A stretch of 64,000 nt of DNA from Streptomyces sp. ATexAB-D23 (GCF_000373645.1 NZ_KB892019.1:114-64113), one strand, 5' to 3'. Counted from the stretch's first letter, positions 49,698 to 60,415 are shown. The notes: generated by a model not told the origin, from the sequence alone. Numbers and translations are program-made.

Positions 49698-50293
49698 CAC
49701 TCGATGCCCCTCTGGCCCTTCTGCCCGGCGTCCATCGGGTGCTTGACCTTCGACATGTCCGTCACCAGGTCCGCGGCATCGAGCAGCGCGGCGGGCGCGT
49801 TGCGGCCGGTGATCACCACGTGCTGGTTGCCGGGCCGGTCGCGCAGCACCCGGACGACCTCGTCGGTGTCGATCCACCCCCAGTGCAGCGGGTAGGCGAA
49901 CTCGTCGAGCACGTACAGCCGGTACGTCTCGGCGGCCAGGTCGCGCTTGACCTGTTCCCAGCCCTCGCGGGCCTTCGTCTCGTTGTCCTGCTGGTCGTCG
50001 CGCTGGACCCAGGACCAGCCCTCGCCCATCTTGTGCCAGTCGACGGACCCGCCCTCGTCGCCGGCGCCGAGCACCTTCAGGGCGTTCTCCTCGCCGACCT
50101 TCCACTTCGCCGACTTCACGAACTGGAAGACGCCGATGGGCCAGCCCTGATTCCAGGCGCGCAGCGCGAGCCCGAAGGCCGCCGTCGACTTCCCCTTGCC
50201 GATGCCGGTGTGCACCATCAGCAGCGGGCGGTTGCGCCGCTGCCGGGTGGTGAGTCCGTCGTCCGGCACGCTCTCCGGCTGTCCCTGCGGCAT
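49694..50293 (-). CDS. cobO: Cob(I)yrinic acid a,c-diamide adenosyltransferase (CobO/BtuR)
   Basis: 199 residues. P-loop VHTGIGKGKSTAAFGLALRA near residue 27, then YRLYVLDEFAYPLHWGWID and VVITGRNAPAALLDAADLVTDM, all classic CobO motifs. It transfers the 5'-deoxyadenosyl group from ATP to the corrinoid cobalt. The start shares one base with the stop of the chelatase gene (TAATG), and the end overlaps cobB (GTGA), so it is part of one cobalamin operon. Confidence 0.96.
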   Translation of the reverse strand: MPQGQPESVPDDGLTTRQRRNRPLLMVHTGIGKGKSTAAFGLALRAWNQGWPIGVFQFVKSAKWKVGEENALKVLGAGDEGGSVDWHKMGEGWSWVQRDDQQDNETKAREGWEQVKRDLAAETYRLYVLDEFAYPLHWGWIDTDEVVRVLRDRPGNQHVVITGRNAPAALLDAADLVTDMSKVKHPMDAGQKGQRGIEW

Positions 50294-52344
50294 TACGCGG
50301 CCCTCCTGTCGCTGTTCCCGGGGCCCGCGCCCCGGACGTCCTTGACGAGCCCGGCGATCGATTCGGCGCGCAGCTCGTCGAGCGTGACGGCGGTGCCGCC
50401 CAGCTCGCCCGCGAGGCTCGCCGCGAGCCCGAGCCGCACAGGGCCCGACTCGCAGTCCACGACGACCGACGCCGTGCCCTCGGCCGCGTGCAGCCGGGCG
50501 GCCCGCGCCGCCAGCGCCACCGGGTCGGGCCCGCCGGTCGCCCGCCCGTCCGTCACCACGACCAGCAGCGCCCGCCTCGACGGGTCGCGCAGCCGTTCCA
50601 CCCGCAGCACGTCATGGGCCTTCAGCAGCCCGGCGGCCACCGGGGTCCGCCCGCCGGTCGGCAGCGTCTCCAGCCGGGCGGCCGCCGCGTCCACGGACGA
50701 GGTCGGCGGCAGCGCCAGCTCGGCGTCCCGGCCCCGGAAGGTGATCAGCCCGACCTTGTCGCGCCGCTGGTAGGCGTCCATCAGCAGGGACAGCACCGCG
50801 CCCTTCACGGCGCCCATCCGCTGCCGGGCGGCCATCGAACCGGACGCGTCCACGACGAACAGCACGAGGTTGCCCTCGCGCCCCTCCCGCGTCGCCTGCC
50901 GCAGATCGTCCCGCCGCACCACGAGCCCCCGCCCGGACCGGCCCCTGGCCCGCTGGTGCGGGGCGGCGGCCCGCACGGTCGCGGCCAGATGCAGCTTGGT
51001 CAGCGCGCCCCGCGGCCGCCGCGCACCGGTCGTCCGCCCGTGCTCGGTGCGCGCCCGGGACCGCCGCCCCGCCGCGCCCTCGCCGAGACCGGGCACGCTC
51101 AGCATCTTCGTACGGAACGGCTCACCGGCCCGTACGGGCTGCTGCTCGCCTCCCTGGCCCGGCACCGAGGGAGCGGGGCCGGGCGGCTCGGCTTCGGGCC
51201 GGCCGGGCGTGTCGTCGGCGCTCTCCGCGGGCGGGGGCGGCGTGTCGGGGCCGTCCCCCCGCGGCGGCAGGCCACCGCCGCCTCCGTCGCCACCGCCGTC
51301 ACCGGGCCCGTCCGGCTCCGGGTCCTCGTCCCCGCCGCCGTTCTCCTCCAGCGTGTCGTCCAGCTTGTCCTCGTCGAGCCCCGGCGCGTCGAACGGATTG
51401 CGCCGGCGCCTGTGCGGGAGCGCGAGCAGTGCCGCCTGCCGGACGTCCTCGGCGAGCACATCGGTGCGGCCCGCCCACGCGGCCAGCGCGGTGGCGGTCC
51501 TGGCCATCACGATGTCGGCACGCATCCCGTCGACCTCGAAGGCCGCGCAGGTCGCCGCGATCTGCCGCAACGCCTGGTCACCGAGCCGGACTTCGGGCAG
51601 CAGGGCCCGCGCGGCCACGATCCGGGCCCGCAACTGGGCCTCCTCGTCGGCCCAGCGCGCCGCGAAGGCCGCCGGGTCGTCCTCGTACGCGAGGCGCCGC
51701 CGCACCACCTCCACCCGCTGGTCGGTCTCCCGGGACGCGGCGACCTCGACGGTCAGCCCGAACCGGTCGAGCAACTGCGGGCGCAGTTCGCCCTCTTCGG
51801 GGTTCATCGTCCCGACGAGCAGGAACCGCGCCGCATGCCGTACGGAGACACCTTCGCGCTCCACGTACGAGGCGCCCATCGCGGCCGCGTCCAGCAGCAG
51901 GTCGACCAGGTGGTCGTGGAGGAGGTTGACCTCGTCCACGTACAGGATTCCGCGGTGGGCGTCGGCGAGCAGCCCCGGTTCGAAGGCCTTCACGCCCTCC
52001 GAGAGCGCCCGTTCGATGTCGAGCGCCCCTACGAGCCGGTCCTCGGACGCGCCGACGGGCAGCTCCACGGTCCGCGCCGGCCGCGACACGCCGGAGACGT
52101 CCTCGTGGGGTCCGTCCGGACACGCCGGGTCGGGTGAAACGGGGTCGCAGGAGAACCGGCAGCCGGGGACGACGGAGACCTGGGGCATCAGCGCCGCCAG
52201 CGCGCGCACGGCGGTCGACTTGGCGGTGCCCTTCTCGCCGCGCACGAGGACTCCGCCCACCGCGGGGCTCACCGCGTTGAGCAGCAGACCGAGCCGCAGA
52301 TCGTCCTGCCCGACGATGGCGGTGAACGGGTAAGGCGTACTCAT
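50293..52344 (-). CDS. Putative cobaltochelatase: fused AAA+ (ChlI/BchI) and VWA (ChlD/BchD) subunits
   Basis: 683 residues. AAA+ domain about 1-330 with Walker A RGEKGTAKST (36-44) and Walker B GILYVDEVNLL; an acidic, Pro/Gly/Asp-rich linker (about 350-450); and a C-terminal von Willebrand A domain starting LVLFVVDASGSMAARQ, with an intact DxSxS metal site. This fused form is usual in actinobacterial cobalamin operons, where it works with CobN to insert cobalt. cobN is not in the window. It overlaps cobQ by ATGA and has a basic KR-rich stretch before the VWA domain. Confidence 0.88.
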   Translation of the reverse strand: MSTPYPFTAIVGQDDLRLGLLLNAVSPAVGGVLVRGEKGTAKSTAVRALAALMPQVSVVPGCRFSCDPVSPDPACPDGPHEDVSGVSRPARTVELPVGASEDRLVGALDIERALSEGVKAFEPGLLADAHRGILYVDEVNLLHDHLVDLLLDAAAMGASYVEREGVSVRHAARFLLVGTMNPEEGELRPQLLDRFGLTVEVAASRETDQRVEVVRRRLAYEDDPAAFAARWADEEAQLRARIVAARALLPEVRLGDQALRQIAATCAAFEVDGMRADIVMARTATALAAWAGRTDVLAEDVRQAALLALPHRRRRNPFDAPGLDEDKLDDTLEENGGGDEDPEPDGPGDGGGDGGGGGLPPRGDGPDTPPPPAESADDTPGRPEAEPPGPAPSVPGQGGEQQPVRAGEPFRTKMLSVPGLGEGAAGRRSRARTEHGRTTGARRPRGALTKLHLAATVRAAAPHQRARGRSGRGLVVRRDDLRQATREGREGNLVLFVVDASGSMAARQRMGAVKGAVLSLLMDAYQRRDKVGLITFRGRDAELALPPTSSVDAAAARLETLPTGGRTPVAAGLLKAHDVLRVERLRDPSRRALLVVVTDGRATGGPDPVALAARAARLHAAEGTASVVVDCESGPVRLGLAASLAGELGGTAVTLDELRAESIAGLVKDVRGAGPGNSDRRAA

Positions 52345-53903
52345 ATGCACTCCTTGGCGGGGGTTGCGGGTGCCGCGGGCGCGCCCGGCGGGATGAACGG
52401 AAGCCCGGCCGGCGCGCCCGACTCGATGAGCCGCCACAGCGCGTCGGTGTCGGCGTGTTCCTCGATCAGGTCGCCCAGGCGGTCGAGCTGTTCCTCGCGC
52501 AGCGCGGCGAAGCAGGTGTCCGGGGCGGGCACGAAGCGGCGGCCGGTGAGCCGGGCGGTCTCGGTCAGGAACCGGCGGCGGAACGCGTCGCTCTCCAGCG
52601 AGCCGTGCCAGTGGGTGCCCCACACGGCCCCGGAGCGGCAGCCGTCCAGCGGTGTGCCCCGCCCGTCCGTGAGGAACGGTTCGCCGCCGCGCACATCGGC
52701 GACGCCGTGGTGGATCTCGTACCCCTCGACCGGTGCGCCGAGCGCCTCACCGGCCGGCCGGGCGAGGGTCTTCTCGCGGTCGAACCGCACGCGTACGGGC
52801 AGCAGGCCCAGCGCGTCGACCTGCCCGGCGCGCGACTCCACCTCGTCCTCGATGTGCTCGCCGAGGATCTGGTAGCCGCCGCAGATGCCGAGCACCGGGC
52901 GGCCTTCGGCGGCGCGCCGCCGCAGCGCGTCGGCGAGGCCCCGCTCGCGCAGCCAGGCGAGCGCCTTCACGGTGCCCCGGGTGCCGGGCACGATGACGAG
53001 GTCGGCGTCGGCCAGCTCCTCGGCCCGGTCCACGAACCGCACGACGACGCCCGGTTCGGCGGCCAGCGCGTCCACATCGGTGAAGTTGGACATCAGCGGC
53101 ACCGCGCACACGGCGACGCGCAGGATGTCCTCGCCGTGCGGCGGGGCGACGGCCGACTCGCGCACGGTGCCGCGCAGCGAGACCCTGAGGCCGTCCTCCT
53201 CGTCGATGCCGAGCCCGTGCGCGAAGGGCAGCACCCCGTAGGTGGGGCGGCCCGTCAGATCGCGCAGCATGTCGAGGCCCGGTTCGAGCAGCGAGACGTC
53301 GCCGCGGAACTTGTTGACCAGATAGCCCGCGATCAGCTCCTGGTCCTCGGGCGCCAGCAGCGCGGTCGTCCCGAAGAACGAGGCGAAGACCCCGCCGCGG
53401 TCGATGTCACCGACGACCACCACCGGGAAGCGCGCCGCCCGTGCGATGCCCATGTTCACGATGTCCGTGCGCCGCAGGTTGATCTCGGCCGGACTGCCCG
53501 CCCCCTCGCAGATCACCGCGTCGTACGTGCCCCGGAGCTGCTCCAGGCAGTCGACGACGGTGGACAGGAGCTTCTCCTGCCGGCCGCCGTGGTAGCCGCG
53601 GGCGCTCATCTCACCGACGGGCCGCCCCATCAGGACGACCTGGCTGGAGCGGTCGCCGCCGGGCTTGAGGAGGACCGGGTTCATCAGGGCGGTCGGCTCC
53701 ACCCGGGCGGCCTGGGCCTGCATCGCCTGGGCGCGCCCGATCTCGGCGCCCTCGCGGGTGACGAAGGAGTTCAGCGACATGTTCTGCGCCTTGAACGGGG
53801 CGACCTTCACGCCCCGGCGCACCAGCCAGCGGCAGATCCCGGCAGTGACGACGCTCTTGCCCGCGTCCGACGTGGTCCCGGCGACCAGCAGTCCACCGCT
53901 CAT
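52341..53903 (-). CDS. cobQ: Cobyric acid synthase (CobQ/CbiP)
   Basis: 520 residues. N-terminal dethiobiotin synthetase-like domain (VAGTTSDAGKS, PFKAQNMSLNS, GRAQAMQAQAA), then VICEGAGSPAEINL and GDIDRGGVFASFFGT. The C-terminal glutamine amidotransferase has LGICGGYQILG (catalytic Cys) and a final GTHWHGSLE histidine motif. It amidates the remaining corrin carboxylates. The extra tail after LIEEHAD, rich in Pro and Ala, is about 30 residues. Coupled at both ends by ATGA overlaps. Confidence 0.96.
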   Translation of the reverse strand: MSGGLLVAGTTSDAGKSVVTAGICRWLVRRGVKVAPFKAQNMSLNSFVTREGAEIGRAQAMQAQAARVEPTALMNPVLLKPGGDRSSQVVLMGRPVGEMSARGYHGGRQEKLLSTVVDCLEQLRGTYDAVICEGAGSPAEINLRRTDIVNMGIARAARFPVVVVGDIDRGGVFASFFGTTALLAPEDQELIAGYLVNKFRGDVSLLEPGLDMLRDLTGRPTYGVLPFAHGLGIDEEDGLRVSLRGTVRESAVAPPHGEDILRVAVCAVPLMSNFTDVDALAAEPGVVVRFVDRAEELADADLVIVPGTRGTVKALAWLRERGLADALRRRAAEGRPVLGICGGYQILGEHIEDEVESRAGQVDALGLLPVRVRFDREKTLARPAGEALGAPVEGYEIHHGVADVRGGEPFLTDGRGTPLDGCRSGAVWGTHWHGSLESDAFRRRFLTETARLTGRRFVPAPDTCFAALREEQLDRLGDLIEEHADTDALWRLIESGAPAGLPFIPPGAPAAPATPAKECI

Positions 53904-54913
53904 CCCGCTCTCCGTCCAGAAGTCCGTCCGGGCGCGTGGGGACCTGGGACCCGCCCCGCTCCCGAGATCCGTCGCGCGACCGCCCCCGCGCCCAGCCGGG
54001 CCGCCACGCTGACCCCGAGGGCCAGCACGCTCACCCGGCGCGAGAGGCGCACGGCGCGCTCGATGTCGCCGGTCTCCACCGCGCGGCCGGAACCGCCGTT
54101 GAGCACCGGCCGGTGTTCGATCCGCCCGCCGTAGGCGAGGGTGCCGCCGAGCCGTACGCCGAGCGCGCCGGCGAACGAGGCCTCCACCGGGCCCGCGTTG
54201 GGGCTGGGGTGCCGGGCCGCGTCCGCCCGCCAGGCGCGTACCGCTTCGCGCGGCCGGCCCCCGGCGGCCACGGCGAGCAGGGCCGTCAGCCGGGCGCCCG
54301 GCCAGCCCGCGAGGTCGTCCAGCCGGGCCGATGCCCAGCCGTAACGCCGGTAGCGGGGCGACTTGTGGCCGACCATCGCGTCCAGCGTGTTGGCGGCGCG
54401 GAAGCCGACGAGCCCGGGGACGCCGCCCAGGGCGCCCCACACCAGGGCGCCGACCACGGCGTCGGAGGTGTTCTCGGCGACGGACTCCACGACGGCGCGG
54501 GCGATCTGCGGGGCGTCCAGGGACTGCGGGTCGCGCCCGCACAGATGGGGCAGCCGCTCCCGGGCCAGCTCGACATCGCCCGCCGCGAGGGCCGCGCCGA
54601 TGGACCGCGCCTCGCGCCCCAGCGAGGTACCGCCGACGACGGACCAGGTGGCGGCGGCGGTCAGGGCGACGGACGCGGCGGGTTGGCGGCGCAGGGCGCG
54701 GGCGGCCAGCGCGGCGCTCCCGGCGGCGCCTCCGGCGCAGAGCAGGGTGTGCAGTGCGCCCCAGCCCCGGTGGTCGCGCCAGAGCCGGTGTTCGACGCCT
54801 GCCGCGGCCCGCCCGAAGGCGGCGACCGGGTGCCCCCTGCGGGGGTCACCGAGCAGCAGATCGCCGATCAGACCGGCCGTGGCGCCGTACGCGTAGATGC
54901 GATCGGCACGCAC
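53900..54913 (-). CDS. cobD: Adenosylcobinamide-phosphate synthase (CobD/CbiB)
   Basis: 337 residues, integral membrane protein with about five helices. GLIGDLLLGDPRRGHPVAAFGR near the N-terminus, VAENTSDAVVGALVWGALGG and FRAANTLDAMVGHKSPRYRRYGWASARLDDL are hallmark CobD stretches. It joins aminopropanol (phosphate) to adenosylcobyric acid, so it is the partner of CobC. First gene of the operon behind the B12 riboswitch; GTG start at 54913 about 130 bases from the aptamer. Confidence 0.95.
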   Translation of the reverse strand: MRADRIYAYGATAGLIGDLLLGDPRRGHPVAAFGRAAAGVEHRLWRDHRGWGALHTLLCAGGAAGSAALAARALRRQPAASVALTAAATWSVVGGTSLGREARSIGAALAAGDVELARERLPHLCGRDPQSLDAPQIARAVVESVAENTSDAVVGALVWGALGGVPGLVGFRAANTLDAMVGHKSPRYRRYGWASARLDDLAGWPGARLTALLAVAAGGRPREAVRAWRADAARHPSPNAGPVEASFAGALGVRLGGTLAYGGRIEHRPVLNGGSGRAVETGDIERAVRLSRRVSVLALGVSVAARLGAGAVARRISGAGRVPGPHAPGRTSGRRAG

Positions 54914-55044
54914 GGTTCAGCCGGCCGTCACGCCTCGGAGGACCTTCGTACGGGCAGCCGCCCGCGGGGGCGGCGGGGGAACGGTCGCACGGCAGCCGGG
55001 CATGGCGATATGTCCTCACTCAGGGTCCGCGCCCTGGTTCGACG
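54914..55044 (-). promoter_or_regulatory. Leader between the B12 aptamer and cobD
   Basis: About 130 bases of untranslated leader: GC-rich, with CGCCCGCGGGGGCGGCGGGG-like inverted runs near 54957-54978 that could form an expression-platform hairpin. No open frame of note. Confidence 0.4.
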
Positions 55045-55195
55045 TGACGGCGGCGAGAGTCTCCTGGCTTCCGGATCGGCGGTTTCCCCGGTCTTCCAGT
55101 CCGCCTCGGCGGGCCGTGACGTGCGGTGGTGGGGACCGCTCCCCGGTGACAGTGGCGGGACCGCGCCGGATTCGCACCGGCTTCCTCTGCTGTCG
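55045..55195 (-). ncRNA. Cobalamin (B12) riboswitch
   Basis: On the minus strand the aptamer reads GCAGAGGAAGCCGGTGCGAAT then CCGGCGCGGTCCC, the B12 box GCCACTGT (55156-55149), CACCGGGGAGCG, and further on GGAAGCCAGGAGACTCTCGCCG (55073-55052). All core elements of the adenosylcobalamin aptamer are present in order. It should switch off the cobD-cobQ-chelatase-cobO-cobB operon when cobalamin is plentiful. The promoter must lie to the right of about 55200. Confidence 0.93.
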
Positions 55196-55336
55196 CCGTA
55201 ATGGCTCCGGCAGTCCACCACGCCCCGCGAACGCCCGTCAACTTGCTGTTGACCTGCGGCGGCGCAGTGTGCGCAGACGCACATCGGGCCGGAAGCGCAC
55301 GAGGTGCGTCCGGCCCGATGCGAGGGGGAGGAGGTG

Positions 55337-55570
55337 TCAGGCGACGATCAGATAGATGCCGTACACGACCGCCGCCGCGCACAGCCCGAAGCAGACGTAC
55401 GCGCCGGCGCGGGCCAGCAGGAGCGAGGTGCCCGCCCGGCCGCCCCGCGCGGCCGGCTCGGGCTGCTTGGAGAGGCCGACGATGCCGAGGGTGAAGAGGC
55501 CCACCAGAGCGACGGTGGTGACGAGGGAGACGCCGAAGACGGTTCCCAGGGCTGCCCAGTCGATGTTCAT
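55337..55570 (-). CDS. Small membrane protein linked to the phosphate transporter
   Basis: 77 residues with two membrane helices (VFGVSLVTTVALVGLFTLGIVGL and AYVCFGLCAAAVVYGIYLIV) joined by a basic loop. It lies 50 bases downstream of a PiT permease gene on the same strand; the pair is a familiar arrangement in Streptomyces. A role as accessory subunit of the permease is possible but unproven. It probably shares PHO-box control through co-transcription. Confidence 0.75.
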   Translation of the reverse strand: MNIDWAALGTVFGVSLVTTVALVGLFTLGIVGLSKQPEPAARGGRAGTSLLLARAGAYVCFGLCAAAVVYGIYLIVA

Positions 55571-55620
55571 GCGGAGTGTCCTTACCGAGTACCGGAGTAC
55601 CGGGATGAGTGCCGGGTCGC

Positions 55621-56892
<1,272 letters not shown>

Positions 56893-56939
56893 TTACCCAG
56901 GCAATCGTTCGACGTCATTGGCACGTGGAACGTAGGCAA

Positions 56940-56961
56940 CTTGAGTGAACGGAAGATGAAC
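56940..56961 (-). promoter_or_regulatory. PHO box (PhoP binding site) upstream of the PiT gene
   Basis: Minus strand GTTCATCTTCC followed directly by GTTCACTCAAG, two 11-base direct repeat units that fit the Streptomyces PhoP consensus G(G/T)TCAYYYR(G/C)G at the start of each unit. It lies 48-69 bases before the start codon, in a good promoter position. Confidence 0.75.
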
Positions 56962-57024
56962 TGAGCAGGGCGTTGCGGTGACCCCATCCGGAGCGGGCCG
57001 CTCATCCATCGAAAGGATCTTCGT

Positions 57025-57684
57025 ATGAGTGACCGGGACGCGATCGCGCAGGCATGGGAAGCGGTCGTCGCCACGGCCCGCAGAACGGCGGCCGAAGGGC
57101 TGGTCGTCGGGACCTCCGGAAACGTCTCCGCGCGGGTCGGTGACACCGTGCTCGTCACTCCCAGCGGAGTGGCCTACGAACGGCTCCGCCCCGAGGACGC
57201 GGTCGGCGTCGATCCGGAAGGCAACCAGATACTCGGCGAACTTGCCCCCACCAGCGAACTCCCCCTCCACCTCGCCGTCTACCGGAACACCGGGGCGACC
57301 GCCGTCGTGCACACCCACGCGGTGCACGCCACCGCCGTCTCCACACTCGTCACCGAGGTCCCCACCGTCCACTACGCCGCGGCCGTCCTCGGCGGCACCG
57401 TCCGGGTCGCGCCCTACGCCAGATACGGCACCGCCGAACTGGCCGAGAACATGCTCACCGCCCTGCGCGACCGCACCGGCTGCCTGCTCGCCAACCACGG
57501 CACGGTCACCTACGGCGCCACACTCGACGAGGCGTACGACCGCACCGCCCAGCTCGAATGGCTCTGCCGCGTCTGGCTCACCGCCGGCTCCGTCCCCGGC
57601 CGCTCCCCGGCCCTGCTCACACCGGACCAGCTGGACGAGGTGGTGGAGGCGCTCAAGGGGTACGGGCAGCGCCGACGGGGTTGA
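57025..57684 (+). CDS. Class II aldolase/adducin family protein (L-fuculose-phosphate aldolase-like)
   Basis: 219 residues. N-terminal AEGLVVGTSGNVSARVGDTVLVTPSGV, acid motif PTSELPLHLAVYRNT with the catalytic glutamate, zinc histidines in VVHTHAVHATAVS and LANHGTVTYGATLDEAY. All metal ligands (two His, a third His and Glu) are in place. It probably cleaves or epimerises a sugar phosphate such as fuculose or rhamnulose phosphate; the substrate is not certain. ATG 57025 has GAAAGGA upstream. It is divergent from the PiT gene. Confidence 0.88.
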   Translation: MSDRDAIAQAWEAVVATARRTAAEGLVVGTSGNVSARVGDTVLVTPSGVAYERLRPEDAVGVDPEGNQILGELAPTSELPLHLAVYRNTGATAVVHTHAVHATAVSTLVTEVPTVHYAAAVLGGTVRVAPYARYGTAELAENMLTALRDRTGCLLANHGTVTYGATLDEAYDRTAQLEWLCRVWLTAGSVPGRSPALLTPDQLDEVVEALKGYGQRRRG

Positions 57685-57756
57685 GTCCGCACCCGTCCGG
57701 CCACCGGACGGCCCTGTCCACTGGCATCGTGCCGCCCCGGCCCCGAGACTGATGGC

Positions 57757-58884
57757 GTGCGCCCGGTAACAGCGACGGCACTGGCCGTCACCACACTCAT
57801 CGGCGCCGGAGCGGCAGCGGTCGCGGTCGGCCGGTTCGCCGGCGACCGCGCCCTCAGGACACCGCCCGGACGCCCCCTGCCCGCCGACCGTGAACTCACC
57901 GTGCACGCGACAGCGGCCGGACAGATCACCCTGACCCGGTCGCTCACCTCGCTGCGCCCCGGCGTCTACGGGCTGACCGGCAAGGACGTCCACGCCGTCG
58001 TCGGCCCCGTGATCGACCGCGCCCACCAGGCCGCCGACACCGTCGTACGCCGGCTGGAACGCGTCGACCACGGCATCCTGGCGCCCGGCGACAAGGTCCG
58101 CATGACGCCCCAGGTCTACACCGGTGACCCGGAGACCGCGCTCGGCCTCGCCTTCCGCGAGGTGGAGATCCCCGGCGAACTCGGCGCACTGCCCGCCTGG
58201 TACGTACCGGCCCCCCGCTCCACCTGGGTCATCATCGTGCACGGCATCGGCGCCACCCGCGAACAACCCCTCAACATCATGGGCTTCCTGCACGGACAGC
58301 AGCTGCCCGTGCTCAACCTCGCCCACCGCGGCGACCCGGGCGCGCCCCGCTCCCCGGACGGCCGCGGCCACCTCGGCGAGTCCGAGTGGCGCGACCTGGA
58401 CGCCGCCATCCGCTTCGCCGTCCGCAACGGCGCCGAGCAGGTCGTCCTGCACGGTTGGTCCACCGGCGCCTCCATGGCCCTGCACGCCTGCGTCGGCTCC
58501 GCGCTCCGGGACCGGATCTGCGGCCTCGTCCTCGACTCCCCGGTGCTGGACTGGGCCACCACCCTGCGCAGCCTGGCCTCAGCCCGCGGCGTCCCCGCCG
58601 CCCTGCTGCCGCTCGCCGTGCGCGCCGCCCAGGGACAGACCGGGCTGCACGGGGCCAGGCTCCTGGACACCACCCTGCCCGCGACCCTGCACACCCCGAC
58701 GCTGATCTTCCACGGTCCCGACGACACGCTGGCCCCCTGGCTGCACTCCCGCCGGCTCGCCGCCCGCCGCCCCGAACTGATCGCGCTGCACACCGTGGCC
58801 GGGGCTCCGCATGCGTCGATGTGGAACGCCGACCCGGCCCACTACGAAGAGACCTTGCGCCGCTTCCTCACGCCCCTGATGTGA
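57757..58884 (+). CDS. Alpha/beta hydrolase with N-terminal membrane anchor
   Basis: 375 residues. A first hydrophobic segment (ATALAVTTLIGAGAAAVAVG) could be an anchor or signal. The hydrolase core has WVIIVHGIGATREQ (oxyanion loop), nucleophile elbow VLHGWSTGASMAL, acid in IFHGPDDTLAP and histidine in VAGAPHASMW, completing a Ser-Asp-His triad. The substrate is unknown; related Streptomyces proteins are annotated only as hydrolases. GTG start, 72 bases after the aldolase gene, same strand. Confidence 0.85.
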   Translation: MRPVTATALAVTTLIGAGAAAVAVGRFAGDRALRTPPGRPLPADRELTVHATAAGQITLTRSLTSLRPGVYGLTGKDVHAVVGPVIDRAHQAADTVVRRLERVDHGILAPGDKVRMTPQVYTGDPETALGLAFREVEIPGELGALPAWYVPAPRSTWVIIVHGIGATREQPLNIMGFLHGQQLPVLNLAHRGDPGAPRSPDGRGHLGESEWRDLDAAIRFAVRNGAEQVVLHGWSTGASMALHACVGSALRDRICGLVLDSPVLDWATTLRSLASARGVPAALLPLAVRAAQGQTGLHGARLLDTTLPATLHTPTLIFHGPDDTLAPWLHSRRLAARRPELIALHTVAGAPHASMWNADPAHYEETLRRFLTPLM

Positions 58885-58995
58885 GGTGATGCGCCGCTTC
58901 GGCCGATTGGTCCCGGCCGGAGCGCGCTGCCTGCGGACACCGGTGCACCGGGTTCCGTTTGGGCTTTCGGGCCGACAGGGGCAAGACTGCTCCCC

Positions 58996-60381
58996 GTGAC
59001 GTCCCGTACCCCGCGCGACTCCAGGCTGCGACTTGTCCGCCCGCGACCCCTCGCCACCGCTCGCAAGGCCGTGACGACCCGGCGCACCAGGCCCGCGCCG
59101 CGCCCGCCCGAGGGCACACCGCCCCGGGCGGAACTGGCCCGCCAGGCCAGGAAGGCCCTCGCCGACGCCGTGCGGATCGCCCGCTGGGCGGCCGACGGGG
59201 CGGGACCCGGCGGCCCGCCGCTGGCCGCCCAGGCCCTGGAGCACGCGGCCGCCGCGCTGGAACTGTCCCCGGCCCAGGTGCGCTCGGGCTGGGACCGGGC
59301 CCGCCTGGCCGGCCTGGTGGAACTGCACGGCGACACCGCACGGCCCGGCTGGCGGCTGCGCGCCTGGGACCGGGACGACTCCGCGGTGCTCCGCGGCTGG
59401 GTCGCCCTCTTCGACGCCTGGTCGCTCGTCCACCCCGCGCCCCGGGACATCGAGTCCACCGCCGTCGCCGAGGCCGTCGAGGCCGTGCCCCAGGTGCTCT
59501 CGCTGCTCCAGCTCTCGGCGGGGCCGGTCACCGTGCCCGCCCTGCTCGACCTCCTCGGCCAGCGCGTCGCGGAACTCCACGAGGAGCGCTGCGAGGTGCC
59601 GTACGGCCCCCAGCCGCTGCCCGCCCCCGCCGAACCCGCGCCCACCGCCCACTCCCCGGAGCTCGTCGCCCTCCTGCTGGACTGGGCCCTGGAAGGGCTG
59701 GCCGCCGTCGGGGCGCTCACGCTCGGCGCCGGGCAGGCCACCCTGACGCCGCTCGGCAACTGGGCGGTCTGGGTCAAGCTGGAGCAGATCTGCGTCGCCG
59801 CCCAGAGCCCCGCGGGCAACATCGAGCAGGCCGCCGCCGACATGCTGCTCGGCTGCGCCCGCCTCACCCCCGGACCCGCCCGTGCCGAATACCGGGCCTG
59901 GCTGGCCGCCCGCCCGGTCGGCAGCGCCGTCGCCGAACTGCTCGGCGTCGCACGGGGCGAGGACGCGCTGCTGCGCGGACTCGCCTTCGAGGCGCTCCGC
60001 GTCGTCGGCGCCCCCGCCGAACCCGAGGTCCGGGCCGTGGCCACCGACCCGTCGCTGCGCCCCTACGCCCTGCTCTGGCTCGCCGAGTACGACGGAGCGG
60101 ACCCGGAGGACGCGCAGGAGGTCCTCAGCCGCGAGGAGGCCACCTGGCTCTGGGTCGACACCGCCGCGGCCGTCGCCGACCACGGGGAGACGGGGCTCCT
60201 GGTGCGCCACCTCGACACGGCCGTGCAGGGCACCGTCCCTGCCCTGCTGGACGAGGTCCGGGCCGTCGGCCACCCGCGCACCGTCCAGGTGCTCGTCGCG
60301 CTGGCCGCGGCGCACCCCGACCCGGCGCTCGCCAAAGCGGTCCGCAAAGCGGCGTTCCAGGTGCACACCGGGGGAGCCTGA
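58996..60381 (+). CDS. Conserved actinomycete hypothetical, helical repeat protein
   Basis: 461 residues, almost wholly alpha-helical by composition, with Ala/Leu/Glu/Arg-rich segments of about 30-40 residues in the second half (for example RGLAFEALRVVGAPAEPEVRAVA and HPRTVQVLVALAAAHPDPALAKAV) that resemble HEAT-like repeats. The basic N-terminus (first 45 residues, many Arg and Pro) may be disordered or bind nucleic acid. No catalytic motif is visible. GTG 58996 is the first start of the frame, with GGGGC upstream only. Function unknown. Confidence 0.7.
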   Translation: MTSRTPRDSRLRLVRPRPLATARKAVTTRRTRPAPRPPEGTPPRAELARQARKALADAVRIARWAADGAGPGGPPLAAQALEHAAAALELSPAQVRSGWDRARLAGLVELHGDTARPGWRLRAWDRDDSAVLRGWVALFDAWSLVHPAPRDIESTAVAEAVEAVPQVLSLLQLSAGPVTVPALLDLLGQRVAELHEERCEVPYGPQPLPAPAEPAPTAHSPELVALLLDWALEGLAAVGALTLGAGQATLTPLGNWAVWVKLEQICVAAQSPAGNIEQAAADMLLGCARLTPGPARAEYRAWLAARPVGSAVAELLGVARGEDALLRGLAFEALRVVGAPAEPEVRAVATDPSLRPYALLWLAEYDGADPEDAQEVLSREEATWLWVDTAAAVADHGETGLLVRHLDTAVQGTVPALLDEVRAVGHPRTVQVLVALAAAHPDPALAKAVRKAAFQVHTGGA

Positions 60382-60415
60382 CCGCGCCGCCCGTCCCTCC
60401 GGCCCGGGGGCGGGC

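Noticed and set aside
56893..58485. 530-codon minus-strand frame opposite the aldolase and hydrolase genes
   Set aside because: Low-complexity Gly/Val/Arg composition typical of antisense frames in high-GC DNA; both plus-strand genes have clear family motifs.
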